DNA from: Oscillospiraceae bacterium
Lineage (GTDB): Bacteria; Bacillota; Clostridia; Oscillospirales; Oscillospiraceae
NCBI GenBank assembly: GCA_031281255.1
Contig: JAITFR010000218.1
Coordinates: 1 to 48,776, forward strand
DNA length: 48,776 nucleotides
Reading direction: 5' to 3'
Part shown: positions 9,025 through 18,776 of the stretch, piece after piece
Position numbering within the stretch: position 1 is the first letter of the stretch
How the letters are laid out: each line of letters opens with the position of its first letter
The notes under the pieces: generated by a model
What the model saw: only the letters and a program-made list of their open reading frames with translations
The model's database searches: none
Told to the model about the DNA's origin: nothing
Position numbers and translations under genes: made by a program

Positions 9025-9780
9025 TTAAATGAGATTATTTGTGTTTATAACTTTTATAAGCACGCAAGTCGTGTTATCTTGTACACCGTTTGCTCTCGAT
9101 TCTGCTAACTCAAATAATTTTTCAAATGAGCTGTTTATATTTTCATTAATCAGTATTTGGTAAATCTCATCATCATTTACAAGGTTTGTAAGTCCATCTG
9201 TAGTTAAGAGAATGATGTCATTATCTATTAAAGAAAATGCTGTGTTATTTACATCAAATATCTTGACACCACCTATACCAATAAAACTGATTAATGCATC
9301 TTTTCTTTGTTCTTCTTTTAAAATAACTGATGAATTATGCTCATCATTGTAAAAATGTTCCAAACTGAGCGCATAATTATGGTCACGTGTGACCTTAGCA
9401 ATTTCATTTTGACGGATTATATACAAACGACTGTCTCCAACTGATAACCAATGCAACTCTTTGTTTTCAATGATAACAGCAACAATCGTAGTACCGGCAC
9501 CTTTTGTGTTTTTTTGTTTTTGCAACATAACTATTTCTTCATCTAAAATATCAATAACTCTAATAAAAAACATCGGATATGTTTCATCCGGTTTTTTTGA
9601 AGAAACAAGCTCTCTGATTTTGGTTACTGCGGTACTGCTTGCAGCAGCACCACCAAGAGAACCACCCATTCCATCACAAACAACTGCAAAAGTTCTACCA
9701 TCAGAGGAATTTGCATAATATGCATCCTGTTGCTCATCTCGTGTACCTAATATTGATTTACTTAGTATTTTTAAATACAT
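9025..9780 (-). CDS. PP2C-family Ser/Thr phosphatase
   Basis: GTRDEQQDAYY, VVCDGMGGSLGG, GDSRLYIIRQ, LLTTDGL motifs. Confidence 0.9.
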   Translation of the reverse strand: MYLKILSKSILGTRDEQQDAYYANSSDGRTFAVVCDGMGGSLGGAAASSTAVTKIRELVSSKKPDETYPMFFIRVIDILDEEIVMLQKQKNTKGAGTTIVAVIIENKELHWLSVGDSRLYIIRQNEIAKVTRDHNYALSLEHFYNDEHNSSVILKEEQRKDALISFIGIGGVKIFDVNNTAFSLIDNDIILLTTDGLTNLVNDDEIYQILINENINSSFEKLFELAESRANGVQDNTTCVLIKVINTNNLI

Positions 9781-9783
9781 TTT

Positions 9784-10509
9784 TCACCTTAAAATAACAG
9801 CTATTGCAGAATAATTGTCCATATCCTTGTTAATACCATTTTTTTCAACTTCAATCGTCATTAAATCCAACCATTCAGTTGCCGAATTACTTTTTTTCAA
9901 AGCAACGCACATCTTTTTTTCATTACATAGCTCCCAAAAACCATCTGTACATAATAAAAATGCTTGGCTTAAAGAGACCTGAATGTCTTCAGCAATTTCA
10001 AACTGCGGAGACTCCCATTCGATACCCATTGTTCGCAAAAGACGATTTCTATCGGGATGACTTCTTATTTTTCTCTCACTTATTTCACCTGACATTACTA
10101 ACATTTCAGGTACGCTATGGTCACGAGTTCTTATTTTTATTTTGTTTTTATTAAAAACATATACCCTTGTATCACCAACATGACCAATCCTGCATATATC
10201 ATCAGATATAAGAAGTGCAGCACATGTTGTCTTCATTTCTGATGATGCTTTTTGTGATATTTGTGCATCTCTGATATTAGACTGGGCTGATAAAAAAGCC
10301 TGTGGTAAGTACTCTTCTATTTCTCCTATGTAATCACTGAAGTTTAATACAAATGTTTCTACAGCTAGTGCAGATGCCACTTCTCCTCTACCATGTCCTC
10401 CAAGTCCGTCAGCAATTACAAACAATGTTCCATTCTCTGTTTCCAACACTTCAATAGAATCTTCATTATTATCACGAGTACCATGTTTTGAAATTTGTGC
10501 ATAATCCAT
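9784..10509 (-). CDS. PP2C-family Ser/Thr phosphatase
   Basis: GTRDNNEDSIE, VIADGLGGHGRGE, GHVGDTRVYVF, LLCTDGFWE motifs. Confidence 0.92.
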   Translation of the reverse strand: MDYAQISKHGTRDNNEDSIEVLETENGTLFVIADGLGGHGRGEVASALAVETFVLNFSDYIGEIEEYLPQAFLSAQSNIRDAQISQKASSEMKTTCAALLISDDICRIGHVGDTRVYVFNKNKIKIRTRDHSVPEMLVMSGEISERKIRSHPDRNRLLRTMGIEWESPQFEIAEDIQVSLSQAFLLCTDGFWELCNEKKMCVALKKSNSATEWLDLMTIEVEKNGINKDMDNYSAIAVILR

Positions 10510-10531
10510 ATTTTTTTACCTTAAAATATTA

Positions 10532-10837
10532 TTAAATACTATTTGCCCGTTTTATTGCGTTTTTTTGTGTTTTTTTGTATTCGTTTGAAGCAAAACGAAG
10601 AAATTTTGAGTAGTTTTCCAGTGATGAAATCATCTTTTGTGATGTTGATTCTTTTGATATTGCTAAATCCCATCGTTTTTTTAATTCGTTGTAATCTATA
10701 CCTTTCCATGTTTTTCCTAATGTCGTAATCTCATTATTTGCAGAGTTCATATTATCCTTATGATTTTTTACATAATCATCTATAACACCTGCGGTTTTTT
10801 CAAGCTTACTATGATCCACATTAATAAATGACATCAT
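10532..10837 (-). CDS. WXG100-family protein
   Basis: 101 aa helical protein with central TWKG turn. Confidence 0.7.
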   Translation of the reverse strand: MMSFINVDHSKLEKTAGVIDDYVKNHKDNMNSANNEITTLGKTWKGIDYNELKKRWDLAISKESTSQKMISSLENYSKFLRFASNEYKKTQKNAIKRANSI

Positions 10838-10847
10838 TTCACCTCCA

Positions 10848-11153
10848 TCACTTAAACAAATCCGCTAGTTTTGTAGTTTCATTTTCTGTTTGTACATATC
10901 CGTCACTAATTTGATTTCTTAAAATTGTTACAAAATTATCCACAACAGAAAACCTGTCTTGGGAGTAAGCTTTTTCTATAGAGAAAAATGCTTCTCTTGC
11001 TTTTTCTGCCGCTTCACCCTTCCAACTATTAGAAAGAATATTAATTTCATTAACTACATTACTAAAATCATTTCTAATTCTGATATTTATACTACCAATG
11101 CTATTGGCAGCTTGAGCAACTGCAGCGGTATTTATTCTAATTTCTCCTGCCAT
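10848..11153 (-). CDS. WXG100-family protein
   Basis: MAGEIRINTAAVAQAAN..SWKGEAAEKAREAF..GYVQTE; paralogue of 13246-13551. Confidence 0.9.
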   Translation of the reverse strand: MAGEIRINTAAVAQAANSIGSINIRIRNDFSNVVNEINILSNSWKGEAAEKAREAFFSIEKAYSQDRFSVVDNFVTILRNQISDGYVQTENETTKLADLFK

Positions 11154-11170
11154 AATTTCTCCTTTTTTTA

Positions 11171-11410
11171 TTAGAATGGTAATTTAAAACTTGATAAATC
11201 CGGTACTAATGTTTTTGTATCAAGGTTATTTAACAGTCTGTTTGCCCGCTCTAATTTCTCTCTGACTGAATGAAGTTTCATTGCACAGTCTGCACTACCA
11301 ATTCCTTGATGATTATCTCTAAGGTCATTTGCAATTCGCCTTACTTCTTCAATTTGTCTTACAAGGTCTCTTCGTATAGCTGTCAGTTCATTTTTTCCCT
11401 GTTGAGTCAT
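11171..11410 (-). CDS. small helical T7SS-associated (Lap-like) protein
   Basis: 79 aa; GIGSADCAMKLHS...LLNNLDT motif shared with 12886-13128. Confidence 0.55.
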   Translation of the reverse strand: MTQQGKNELTAIRRDLVRQIEEVRRIANDLRDNHQGIGSADCAMKLHSVREKLERANRLLNNLDTKTLVPDLSSFKLPF

Positions 11411-11429
11411 CTAGTATAACCTCCAATGC

Positions 11430-11711
11430 TTATGCTCCCGTAGCTTGACTTGTTAGCATTTCTGCTACTTTTGCTCGAAACTCTTGCTGTTCAACATCTA
11501 CATAACCAAGATATTCAACACGTTCAATATCTTCATTATTAAATAAGTAACAGTGATCATTATCTATAAAACCTTCCGGGTAAAAACATCCAATATAATC
11601 ATATGTTTTGTTATCATCACTGTTTATTGGCAGGATTCCGTAAATCATCAGCCTTTTTTCGCCACCTTCGAGCATTACGACAGTTCCTATTGGAAAAAAT
11701 TGTTGTTCCAT
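11430..11711 (-). CDS. DUF4176-like T7SS-associated protein
   Basis: FFPIGTVVMLEGGEKRLMIYGILP...YDYIGCFYPEGFI, typical of DUF4176 members. Confidence 0.75.
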   Translation of the reverse strand: MEQQFFPIGTVVMLEGGEKRLMIYGILPINSDDNKTYDYIGCFYPEGFIDNDHCYLFNNEDIERVEYLGYVDVEQQEFRAKVAEMLTSQATGA

Positions 11712-11739
11712 ATTTTTTATCCTCTTTCTTAAATATTCT

Positions 11740-12849
11740 TTATGTAGCTTGTTTATTTGTGTGTGCTTTCACTGCTTCTTCTGCGACTTTTTCTCCACTC
11801 TTTTTTAATAATTCATTGTACATACTATTTATATCACCCGGCTCAGTATTTTTATTTATGTAATCACCAACATATTCATCGACTATCTTCCCAGCAGCAA
11901 AACTAGCAAATTCTCCTTTTGATATAGCATCAACACCTTTAATAACATCTTTTAAAGTTTCATAAGTTCTAGGTTTTGTTAGTTCAGATACAGTTTTGCT
12001 ACCTGCTATAACAGTTTTCCCGACTGATGCGGTTGTATATATTTCACCTGCTGTATATACAATACTACCAATCATACTACCTGCAGATTTACCTATAGTT
12101 GCACCCGTTTTTGCACCCTCTGCTCCACCTACGATATACCCAACACTCGCTCCTACACCAGTTCCAACCGCTCCTCCCATTGTTTTTAATCCTGTTTTTA
12201 ATATATTACTGTCTCCAACTTTTTCATAGTTTCCTTTATCAATATGATATAAATCTGCACCAGCACCGATTAAAGCATTAACACCATAAATAATGCCTAA
12301 CACTGCCATAGGATTTACCGGAAGTGTAGCGACAGATACGGCAACTAGAGTTGCAGCACTGATAATTTTTGTTGTTGTAACTACTGCTTTCAAAACTCCT
12401 TCAAAACGACCGCCTGGTCCAATTTCATCTTTTATCGCAGAAACTACATTTTTTGTAGCTATAACTGCTTTTTTACCAACATTTTTTGCATTGGTGAAAA
12501 ATGTACTAACTACAGATTTTAGTTTTGTATTACTTACTATTCTTGATACTCCGGTGTTTCTTGTGCCTGTGAAGCTAAATCCATTTTTACTATTTGTATA
12601 TGAATCGTTTAGATTTCGTTCCAGACGTTCAAAATCATTTGCTGTATCATGAAGATAGCTTTCTGCTCTGGTGATTTTTTTATTCTCTCCTACTAATAAA
12701 TCTGCTCGAATCAAATTAAAAAGACCCAATAAATTAACTGACTTATAAAGCCTTTTAATCCTACCATCTAAGCCGTTGAGTTGAAGATTAATCCACCTTA
12801 AATCATCAGCGTGTTTTTGCAGTACTGTTGTATCAACTTTTATATTCAT
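11740..12849 (-). CDS. LXG-like protein with glycine-zipper C-terminal region; candidate membrane-active T7SS effector
   Basis: Helical N-terminus homologous to the lipase C-terminus; GGAVGTGVGASVGYIVGGAEGAKTGATIGKSAGSMIGS glycine zipper. Confidence 0.7.
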   Translation of the reverse strand: MNIKVDTTVLQKHADDLRWINLQLNGLDGRIKRLYKSVNLLGLFNLIRADLLVGENKKITRAESYLHDTANDFERLERNLNDSYTNSKNGFSFTGTRNTGVSRIVSNTKLKSVVSTFFTNAKNVGKKAVIATKNVVSAIKDEIGPGGRFEGVLKAVVTTTKIISAATLVAVSVATLPVNPMAVLGIIYGVNALIGAGADLYHIDKGNYEKVGDSNILKTGLKTMGGAVGTGVGASVGYIVGGAEGAKTGATIGKSAGSMIGSIVYTAGEIYTTASVGKTVIAGSKTVSELTKPRTYETLKDVIKGVDAISKGEFASFAAGKIVDEYVGDYINKNTEPGDINSMYNELLKKSGEKVAEEAVKAHTNKQAT

Positions 12850-12885
12850 AAGTTTTATTTCTTTTCATTAGAATATTTTATGTGG

Positions 12886-13128
12886 TTATTTGTTGCTTTG
12901 ATTTGCAAGGAACTCATCTGTAACTATAGATGTATTCATATTGTTTAAAGATTTTTGTGCTTTATACAATCTATCATTTAAAAGCGACTTTAAACGACTT
13001 GCACAAACATTACTTCCTATTCCGATAAAATCAGTACGAAGGTTTTTCTCTATAGCTTCTATTTCTGTGATAATACTTTTTAATTCTCGTTTCATTTCAG
13101 ATATTTCACGTTGAGTATTTGCAGTCAT
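12886..13128 (-). CDS. small helical T7SS-associated (Lap-like) protein
   Basis: 80 aa; GIGSNVCASRLKSLL...SLNNMNT motif shared with 11171-11410. Confidence 0.55.
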   Translation of the reverse strand: MTANTQREISEMKRELKSIITEIEAIEKNLRTDFIGIGSNVCASRLKSLLNDRLYKAQKSLNNMNTSIVTDEFLANQSNK

Positions 13129-13245
13129 TAATCTTTTCTCCTGTATCAGTCAAACAAAAATCAAGTACATCACATTTGCATAATAAGCACTGTGGTAAGC
13201 AGAGAGCGGTTAAAAGAGTTCGTCCGCTCTCTAACTTTAAGAACT

Positions 13246-13551
13246 TTACTTAAATGCATCTGATAAATTTGTATTAGCAGACTCTGTTTCAAAATAACCT
13301 GCGTCAACGTTGGTACGCAGAAACTTAACATAGTTATTGATAATGTCATAATAATTTTGAAAAAACTTTGCAGCAAATACATCATACGCTGAAATTGTTG
13401 ATTGAGACGCTTCTCCCTCCCATGTGTTTGACAGTGCTTTAATTGTACTCTGACTATCTTTTAGTTCTTGATCGAGTCTTTTGTTAAGGTTTTCTAAATT
13501 AGTAGCAATTTGAGCTACTTGTGCGGTATTAACACGAATTTGACCAGCCAT
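13246..13551 (-). CDS. WXG100-family protein
   Basis: MAGQIRVNTAQVAQIA..TWEGEASQ..GYFETE. Confidence 0.92.
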   Translation of the reverse strand: MAGQIRVNTAQVAQIATNLENLNKRLDQELKDSQSTIKALSNTWEGEASQSTISAYDVFAAKFFQNYYDIINNYVKFLRTNVDAGYFETESANTNLSDAFK

Positions 13552-13567
13552 TTATTCCACTCCTTTC

Positions 13568-13870
13568 TTAGTTTGCCAAGTTTCGAACTTGACTTATATT
13601 AGCTTCTTGACGGTTTTTGTAATTCATTCTCTGTGTATTAAGAGCTTCACTCGCTGTTTGAAGTTTGCTTGCCATAAGTCTTAGTTCTTCTGTAAAACCT
13701 GTGATTTGATTTACAAATGCCAGATTGTCTTCACCCTCCCAAGCAGTTCCCATCGTGTTGGCTTCTTGCATCAGTTGCTGATAAATTTGTGTGTAGGTTT
13801 GTGAATATTCAGCAAGTTTTTTTGATGCTTGTTCGAGTTGTTCCGGTGTTACACGTATAACTTTACCCAT
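13568..13870 (-). CDS. WXG100-family protein (EsxA-like)
   Basis: IRVTPEQLEQASKKL..TAWEGEDNLAF. Confidence 0.92.
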   Translation of the reverse strand: MGKVIRVTPEQLEQASKKLAEYSQTYTQIYQQLMQEANTMGTAWEGEDNLAFVNQITGFTEELRLMASKLQTASEALNTQRMNYKNRQEANISQVRNLAN

Positions 13871-13896
13871 GATATAATTCCTTTCAGATACTTTAT

Positions 13897-14157
13897 TTAT
13901 ATCAACATAATTTTTGAGCCGTTCTTAATACCAAGTTCAGCCACTTTCATGTTAACATTAAATATTATGCCACTTTCGGCATCGCATAATACAGAACTGT
14001 CAGTATACTTATATTTATCATCAGATAGATCACTAAGAAGGTTAGACACTAATACTTTAACCTCACTCATTCTGCTTTCAAAAGGTATATAAACGTCAAA
14101 CTTTTTGTCTGCAGCAGGTAATATTATTTCTACAAGTGCTTTATTCATCGTCTTCAT
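13897..14157 (-). CDS. esaB: YukD/EsaB ubiquitin-like T7SS protein
   Basis: Small beta-grasp-like protein ending GIKNGSKIMLI, directly after essC and before WXG100 genes. Confidence 0.75.
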   Translation of the reverse strand: MKTMNKALVEIILPAADKKFDVYIPFESRMSEVKVLVSNLLSDLSDDKYKYTDSSVLCDAESGIIFNVNMKVAELGIKNGSKIMLI

Positions 14158-17100
14158 CTTCTCCTTCTTCCGAGCTTAGGAGCTTAACCTTTGTTGATTT
14201 TCCTTTTAACAAAGCATACCCAAATCCAAATTGCATATCTTCTCGCATTTCCGGAGTGATTTTTGTTGGCTTTAGTTGATATTGCTGTGTAATACCACTG
14301 CCAACCCAAATCCCATCTCCTGCTGAGATATGTTGTTTATACCAGTTATCAAATGCTAATGATGTCAGGTTTTTTACTTGCTCAAAGAATATGATTGTAA
14401 CATTGTACTTAACATTACCTTTTTCAAGAATTAAACATAACTTTTCAGATGCTTCCTCAGAAATTGAGTTTTTTAAAGATTGTATGGAGTTTATGAAAAT
14501 TACTTTTTGTGTAAATGGTTCTAATGTATTACCTTTTTCTTGATTTTCTTTAAAAATGTTGTTTCTCTCGACGGTTAAGTCAAAGAGAGTAGATATATTA
14601 GCTTCGTTGTCTTTTACACTCGAATAATATTTAATATTACCTTTTTCTTTATCATCAAAAGTTTGAGAATTATCAAACATCGTTACATCCATTGACATTA
14701 TGTCTGCATAAAACAATGCCAAATCATACAAGAAAAGTTGCCCCTCATTATCATCTGATAATATTGTATTAATGTAGAATTGACCAAATGGGTAGAAATA
14801 GACTTGTAATGTATTCTTATCTACACCAATTGGGATATTCCAAGGTTTTTTTGAATCAATATATTCTTCTAAGAAATCAGAGTTTACCAACCTAGGAAGT
14901 ATTGGAACTTTTTTAGCTCTGTTATCATTCCATTCATCATTTAAACGCTGACTTTCATTATGTAAGAATGTAAAAGGTACTAGGTCTTTTGTAACATGTG
15001 CTGTTTGAAACTCATAAAGCTCTCCATCAATTCTAACCATTCCACGCCCTTTGAATTTTGATGGAATTAATCCTTCTGTTTTTCCTACAATCGTAGAATA
15101 CTCTGCTTCATCATTCATTTGTAAGATGAATAGTTGCTTAAAGTTTTGTAATAATCTAAATCTAACAACACTTGTTCCAAGAGCTGTAAGTATAAAATAA
15201 ACACCGTATTTTGTACCCTCACGAGTAAGATATGATATTGCTTCTTCTTTTTCTTCATAAAGTTCTGAAAATGCGGCGAAGTTGTTAATTGCTACAACAA
15301 TTGATGGGAGTTTTTCATTTGTTGTATTTATATATGATTTATAGTCACCGCCAAAGTCTGCGAATAGTTTTTTTCTATAATCAATCTCTGATTTTATCAT
15401 TTTAAACAAGTTATTAACTTTTTCACTCTCAAAGGATAGAACTACATCACCCACATGTGGAGCTTTTATAAATGCACGTAGGGTTTCTGATGCAAAATCA
15501 AGTATGTATATATTCACCTCGTCTGGTGTGTGGTTTGTTATCAATGAGTAAATTATAGTGTTTAAAAATGTAGTTTTACCACTTCCTGCTGCACCATATA
15601 CAACAATATTCCCTTCGTTTGAAATTGGAGCGTTAAGAACACATTGCTGTTGTCTAGCAGGGTCATCATATTCACCAATTATTGGATTTAATATATATGG
15701 AGTATCTTTATTATTTTTATGTTTTCTTTCTAAGTCTTTAAGTAAGATTATTGCCGGAATTGGTTCTAACCATAACGGTCTAATCTTTATATTTTCTTCA
15801 TTTGCAATGTTATATAAATAATCTGTTATTGCATCTAATTGTTTTTGCGGATTTACAATTGACCTATATTTATTAGATGGTTTTGCTTCTTTAATTGGTT
15901 GTCCTGTTCTATCTATGACAACAACACTATCATCTTTTTCAACAATCACTTTGTCAGATGGATAGTATGATGCACCTGCCCATGAAGATTGCCCGATTTC
16001 AAACAGTTCATTATATCCAACTTGCAGATAAAAACGTCCGGTATCTTTAAGTTCAGCAGCATCAGGGCGTTTTAACATATCCATACTATCTGCACGCTCT
16101 TGAACTTTTAGACAAACCCGGAACTTACTGTTACTCCAAATTTGGTCATCTACAACACCTGCCGGTTTTTGTGTTGCCAGTATTAAATGAATACCAAGAC
16201 TACGCCCAATACGAGCAGCACTAACAAGCTGTGTCATAAACTCCGGTTGCTGTGTTTTTAGCTCTGCAAATTCATCAGAAATAATGAACAAATGTTGGAG
16301 CGGCTCATTAACTGCTCCTTCTCTGAATAAACGTTGATATTTATATATATCAATATTACTTACTCCTGCTTTTTTTCCTGCTTCATTAAAGATAGCTTGT
16401 CTGCGTTTTAACTCGCTTTCTATGGATATAAGAGATCTTTTTATTGCAGCTCCATCTAAATTAGTAATAATCCCGGCTGTGTGTGGCAGATGTTCAAAAG
16501 ATTTTGCCATTCCACCACCTTTATAGTCTATTAGTATAAATGCTACTTCATTTGGATGGTAATTTACTGCAAGTGAAAGTATATAGGTTATGATAAACTC
16601 GCTTTTTCCAGAACCGGTCATACCTGCAACTAAACCATGAGGACCATGAAATCTTTCATGTAAATCTAAAGTAAATAATTCACCTTGTGTGTCAACACCA
16701 ACTGCTGCTTCAAGTGAGTTTGTTGGATCATTATCACTCCAGCGAGATAATACATTTAAATGCTCTACTTTGCCAACACCAAACATTTCTAGAAAAGTAA
16801 GCATTTTAGGAAATCTTGAAGTGTTCGTTTGTGAATCGAGATTAACGTTGAGTAGTTTTATACTTAATTCATTAGGGTCTACCGGCAGGAAAATATCCGG
16901 AAAGAAGTTTGTTGTTTTTCCGGATATATCGTTTTTATCAAATAGTTTTCCACCATCAGCATTAAGCTCAACCACTGTACTACATTCTTTTGGTAGATTT
17001 TTCAACTCATCACAAAATGATATAACGCTAAAACAAAGATTTCTTTTCTCAGAAAATATTTTCTTTAACATTTCTACCTTATCTGTTAATGCTTTATCGA

Positions 17101-18763
17101 GTGAAAAAACAATATAATATGGATTTGAGTTTTCTAACTCATCATCCTTAAGCTCAATGCGATTTTCAATTTCACGTTCTATATATGCAGAAACTTCTTT
17201 TACTTCATTATTGTCAGTAGCTATAAACCTAAATGTTTTATCATTATTCCACACATGAGGCAACCATTTTGTAAACTCAAACTCCTGCTCGTATACACTG
17301 CTGTATATAAATATTAATTTTACTTCATCATAGCTATATAACGAAACTAATTGAAATATCAATCCTTTTGCAAACTCTAGTAGTTTTTTATTATCTCCAA
17401 TTACACCGGAAATATAGTTTTCAAATAAAGACAGTGTTATAGGTACATTTAACAGTTCTTTTGGTCTTTCACAGAGAGTATATAGCTCTTCTTGTAGATT
17501 ATCTTCGTCAATGGTAAACTTCCTTTCAGAATATGAGATTTCTGCTGTTAAAAATCTGTTACCAACACCTATACGAAGAACAAGAAAATCTTTTTGTCGT
17601 AACCCTCGTTCCCAAAGGTTACGCTCTACATTTTGAATTCGCTCTACACAATCTGTTATAGTTATAAAGTTCTCATGCAGGATTTCCTCTTGTTTTCTAC
17701 ACTCATCATTAAACATAGTTGATATACGGCTTAAATACGCTTTATATAACTTTTGACGTAAAGCCTCTTTCTTTCGCTTTCGTCTTTTTTCATATCGTTT
17801 TGAAAGAATTGGCCATAAAACTGTACCAAGCAACATACTTAAAGACATAACTATAGATGGCATAGCTGCTGAGATATTACCGTTTGTCATAGCATTGTTG
17901 ATAGCAAAAATTGCTGTTGCCATAGATGCCATACCCATTGTCATTGAAGGCCCTATAACCATAATCATGGGTAAATCGTCACCTTCAGCATTTTGTGGTG
18001 GTGAGTCTATTTTATAAACAGGAACTTCAATATCTCGTCTAAATCGTGGTGAACGATAGAAATTATCATTTGTTATTTCATCATTTATGTCATCATCTTC
18101 ATCATCAAATATTTTTATCTCTTGGTTTACATATAGATGTAATTTATCTACATTACATCTTACACTTTTGTCAGGGTTGTTTATTGCCAGAAATGCTTTA
18201 CCAACAATAATCTTAACTCCCATCAAATAGATTACATCACCAAAAAATAAACTTTTGGTAGTTACACGTACACCATTTATAAAAGTTCCATTTGTGCTAT
18301 CGTTGTCATTAATAGTCCATTGTTTATTTTTATACGATAAAACAGCATGGTTTCCACTGATAAACTCTTTAGAGATTTTTATGTCGTTATTTTCATTTCT
18401 TCCAATACTAATTTCTGTATTATCTTCAATCGAATATTTTGTGTAATTTTGACGATTATCCGTGTTTTCTTCAGTAAACACAAAAAACTCATCGTTATTT
18501 TTGTTAATTACTAGAGAATATATATTGGATGGTTTTAATATAATACCTTTTATTGTGCCATGTTCACTTTTGTTACCTGATTCTGTGTCCGCTATACTGA
18601 CTTTGCGATTGGATTTTAAAACCCATTGATTATCTACTGCTTCAATGCCTATTAATTTTGATTGCACAGCTTGGTCAGGGTTATACAACCAGAATTGACC
18701 TCTGATTTTTTCAGGTAATGTTATTGTTTTGATTTTTTCTTTTGTAATCAGCGTTACTATCAT
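14141..18763 (-). CDS. essC: T7SS FtsK/SpoIIIE-type ATPase EssC with N-terminal FHA domain
   Basis: 1540 aa; FHA SIGRNENNDIKI..SGNHAVL..STNGTFING; two TM helices; P-loops GMTGSGKSEFI and GAAGSGKTTFL. Confidence 0.95.
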   Translation of the reverse strand: MIVTLITKEKIKTITLPEKIRGQFWLYNPDQAVQSKLIGIEAVDNQWVLKSNRKVSIADTESGNKSEHGTIKGIILKPSNIYSLVINKNNDEFFVFTEENTDNRQNYTKYSIEDNTEISIGRNENNDIKISKEFISGNHAVLSYKNKQWTINDNDSTNGTFINGVRVTTKSLFFGDVIYLMGVKIIVGKAFLAINNPDKSVRCNVDKLHLYVNQEIKIFDDEDDDINDEITNDNFYRSPRFRRDIEVPVYKIDSPPQNAEGDDLPMIMVIGPSMTMGMASMATAIFAINNAMTNGNISAAMPSIVMSLSMLLGTVLWPILSKRYEKRRKRKKEALRQKLYKAYLSRISTMFNDECRKQEEILHENFITITDCVERIQNVERNLWERGLRQKDFLVLRIGVGNRFLTAEISYSERKFTIDEDNLQEELYTLCERPKELLNVPITLSLFENYISGVIGDNKKLLEFAKGLIFQLVSLYSYDEVKLIFIYSSVYEQEFEFTKWLPHVWNNDKTFRFIATDNNEVKEVSAYIEREIENRIELKDDELENSNPYYIVFSLDKALTDKVEMLKKIFSEKRNLCFSVISFCDELKNLPKECSTVVELNADGGKLFDKNDISGKTTNFFPDIFLPVDPNELSIKLLNVNLDSQTNTSRFPKMLTFLEMFGVGKVEHLNVLSRWSDNDPTNSLEAAVGVDTQGELFTLDLHERFHGPHGLVAGMTGSGKSEFIITYILSLAVNYHPNEVAFILIDYKGGGMAKSFEHLPHTAGIITNLDGAAIKRSLISIESELKRRQAIFNEAGKKAGVSNIDIYKYQRLFREGAVNEPLQHLFIISDEFAELKTQQPEFMTQLVSAARIGRSLGIHLILATQKPAGVVDDQIWSNSKFRVCLKVQERADSMDMLKRPDAAELKDTGRFYLQVGYNELFEIGQSSWAGASYYPSDKVIVEKDDSVVVIDRTGQPIKEAKPSNKYRSIVNPQKQLDAITDYLYNIANEENIKIRPLWLEPIPAIILLKDLERKHKNNKDTPYILNPIIGEYDDPARQQQCVLNAPISNEGNIVVYGAAGSGKTTFLNTIIYSLITNHTPDEVNIYILDFASETLRAFIKAPHVGDVVLSFESEKVNNLFKMIKSEIDYRKKLFADFGGDYKSYINTTNEKLPSIVVAINNFAAFSELYEEKEEAISYLTREGTKYGVYFILTALGTSVVRFRLLQNFKQLFILQMNDEAEYSTIVGKTEGLIPSKFKGRGMVRIDGELYEFQTAHVTKDLVPFTFLHNESQRLNDEWNDNRAKKVPILPRLVNSDFLEEYIDSKKPWNIPIGVDKNTLQVYFYPFGQFYINTILSDDNEGQLFLYDLALFYADIMSMDVTMFDNSQTFDDKEKGNIKYYSSVKDNEANISTLFDLTVERNNIFKENQEKGNTLEPFTQKVIFINSIQSLKNSISEEASEKLCLILEKGNVKYNVTIIFFEQVKNLTSLAFDNWYKQHISAGDGIWVGSGITQQYQLKPTKITPEMREDMQFGFGYALLKGKSTKVKLLSSEEGEDEDDE

Positions 18764-18776
18764 GTGTGTTTAATCT

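Noticed and set aside
13170-13385. 71-aa minus-strand ORF
   Set aside because: Out-of-frame overlap with the WXG100 gene 13246-13551; no signature of its own.
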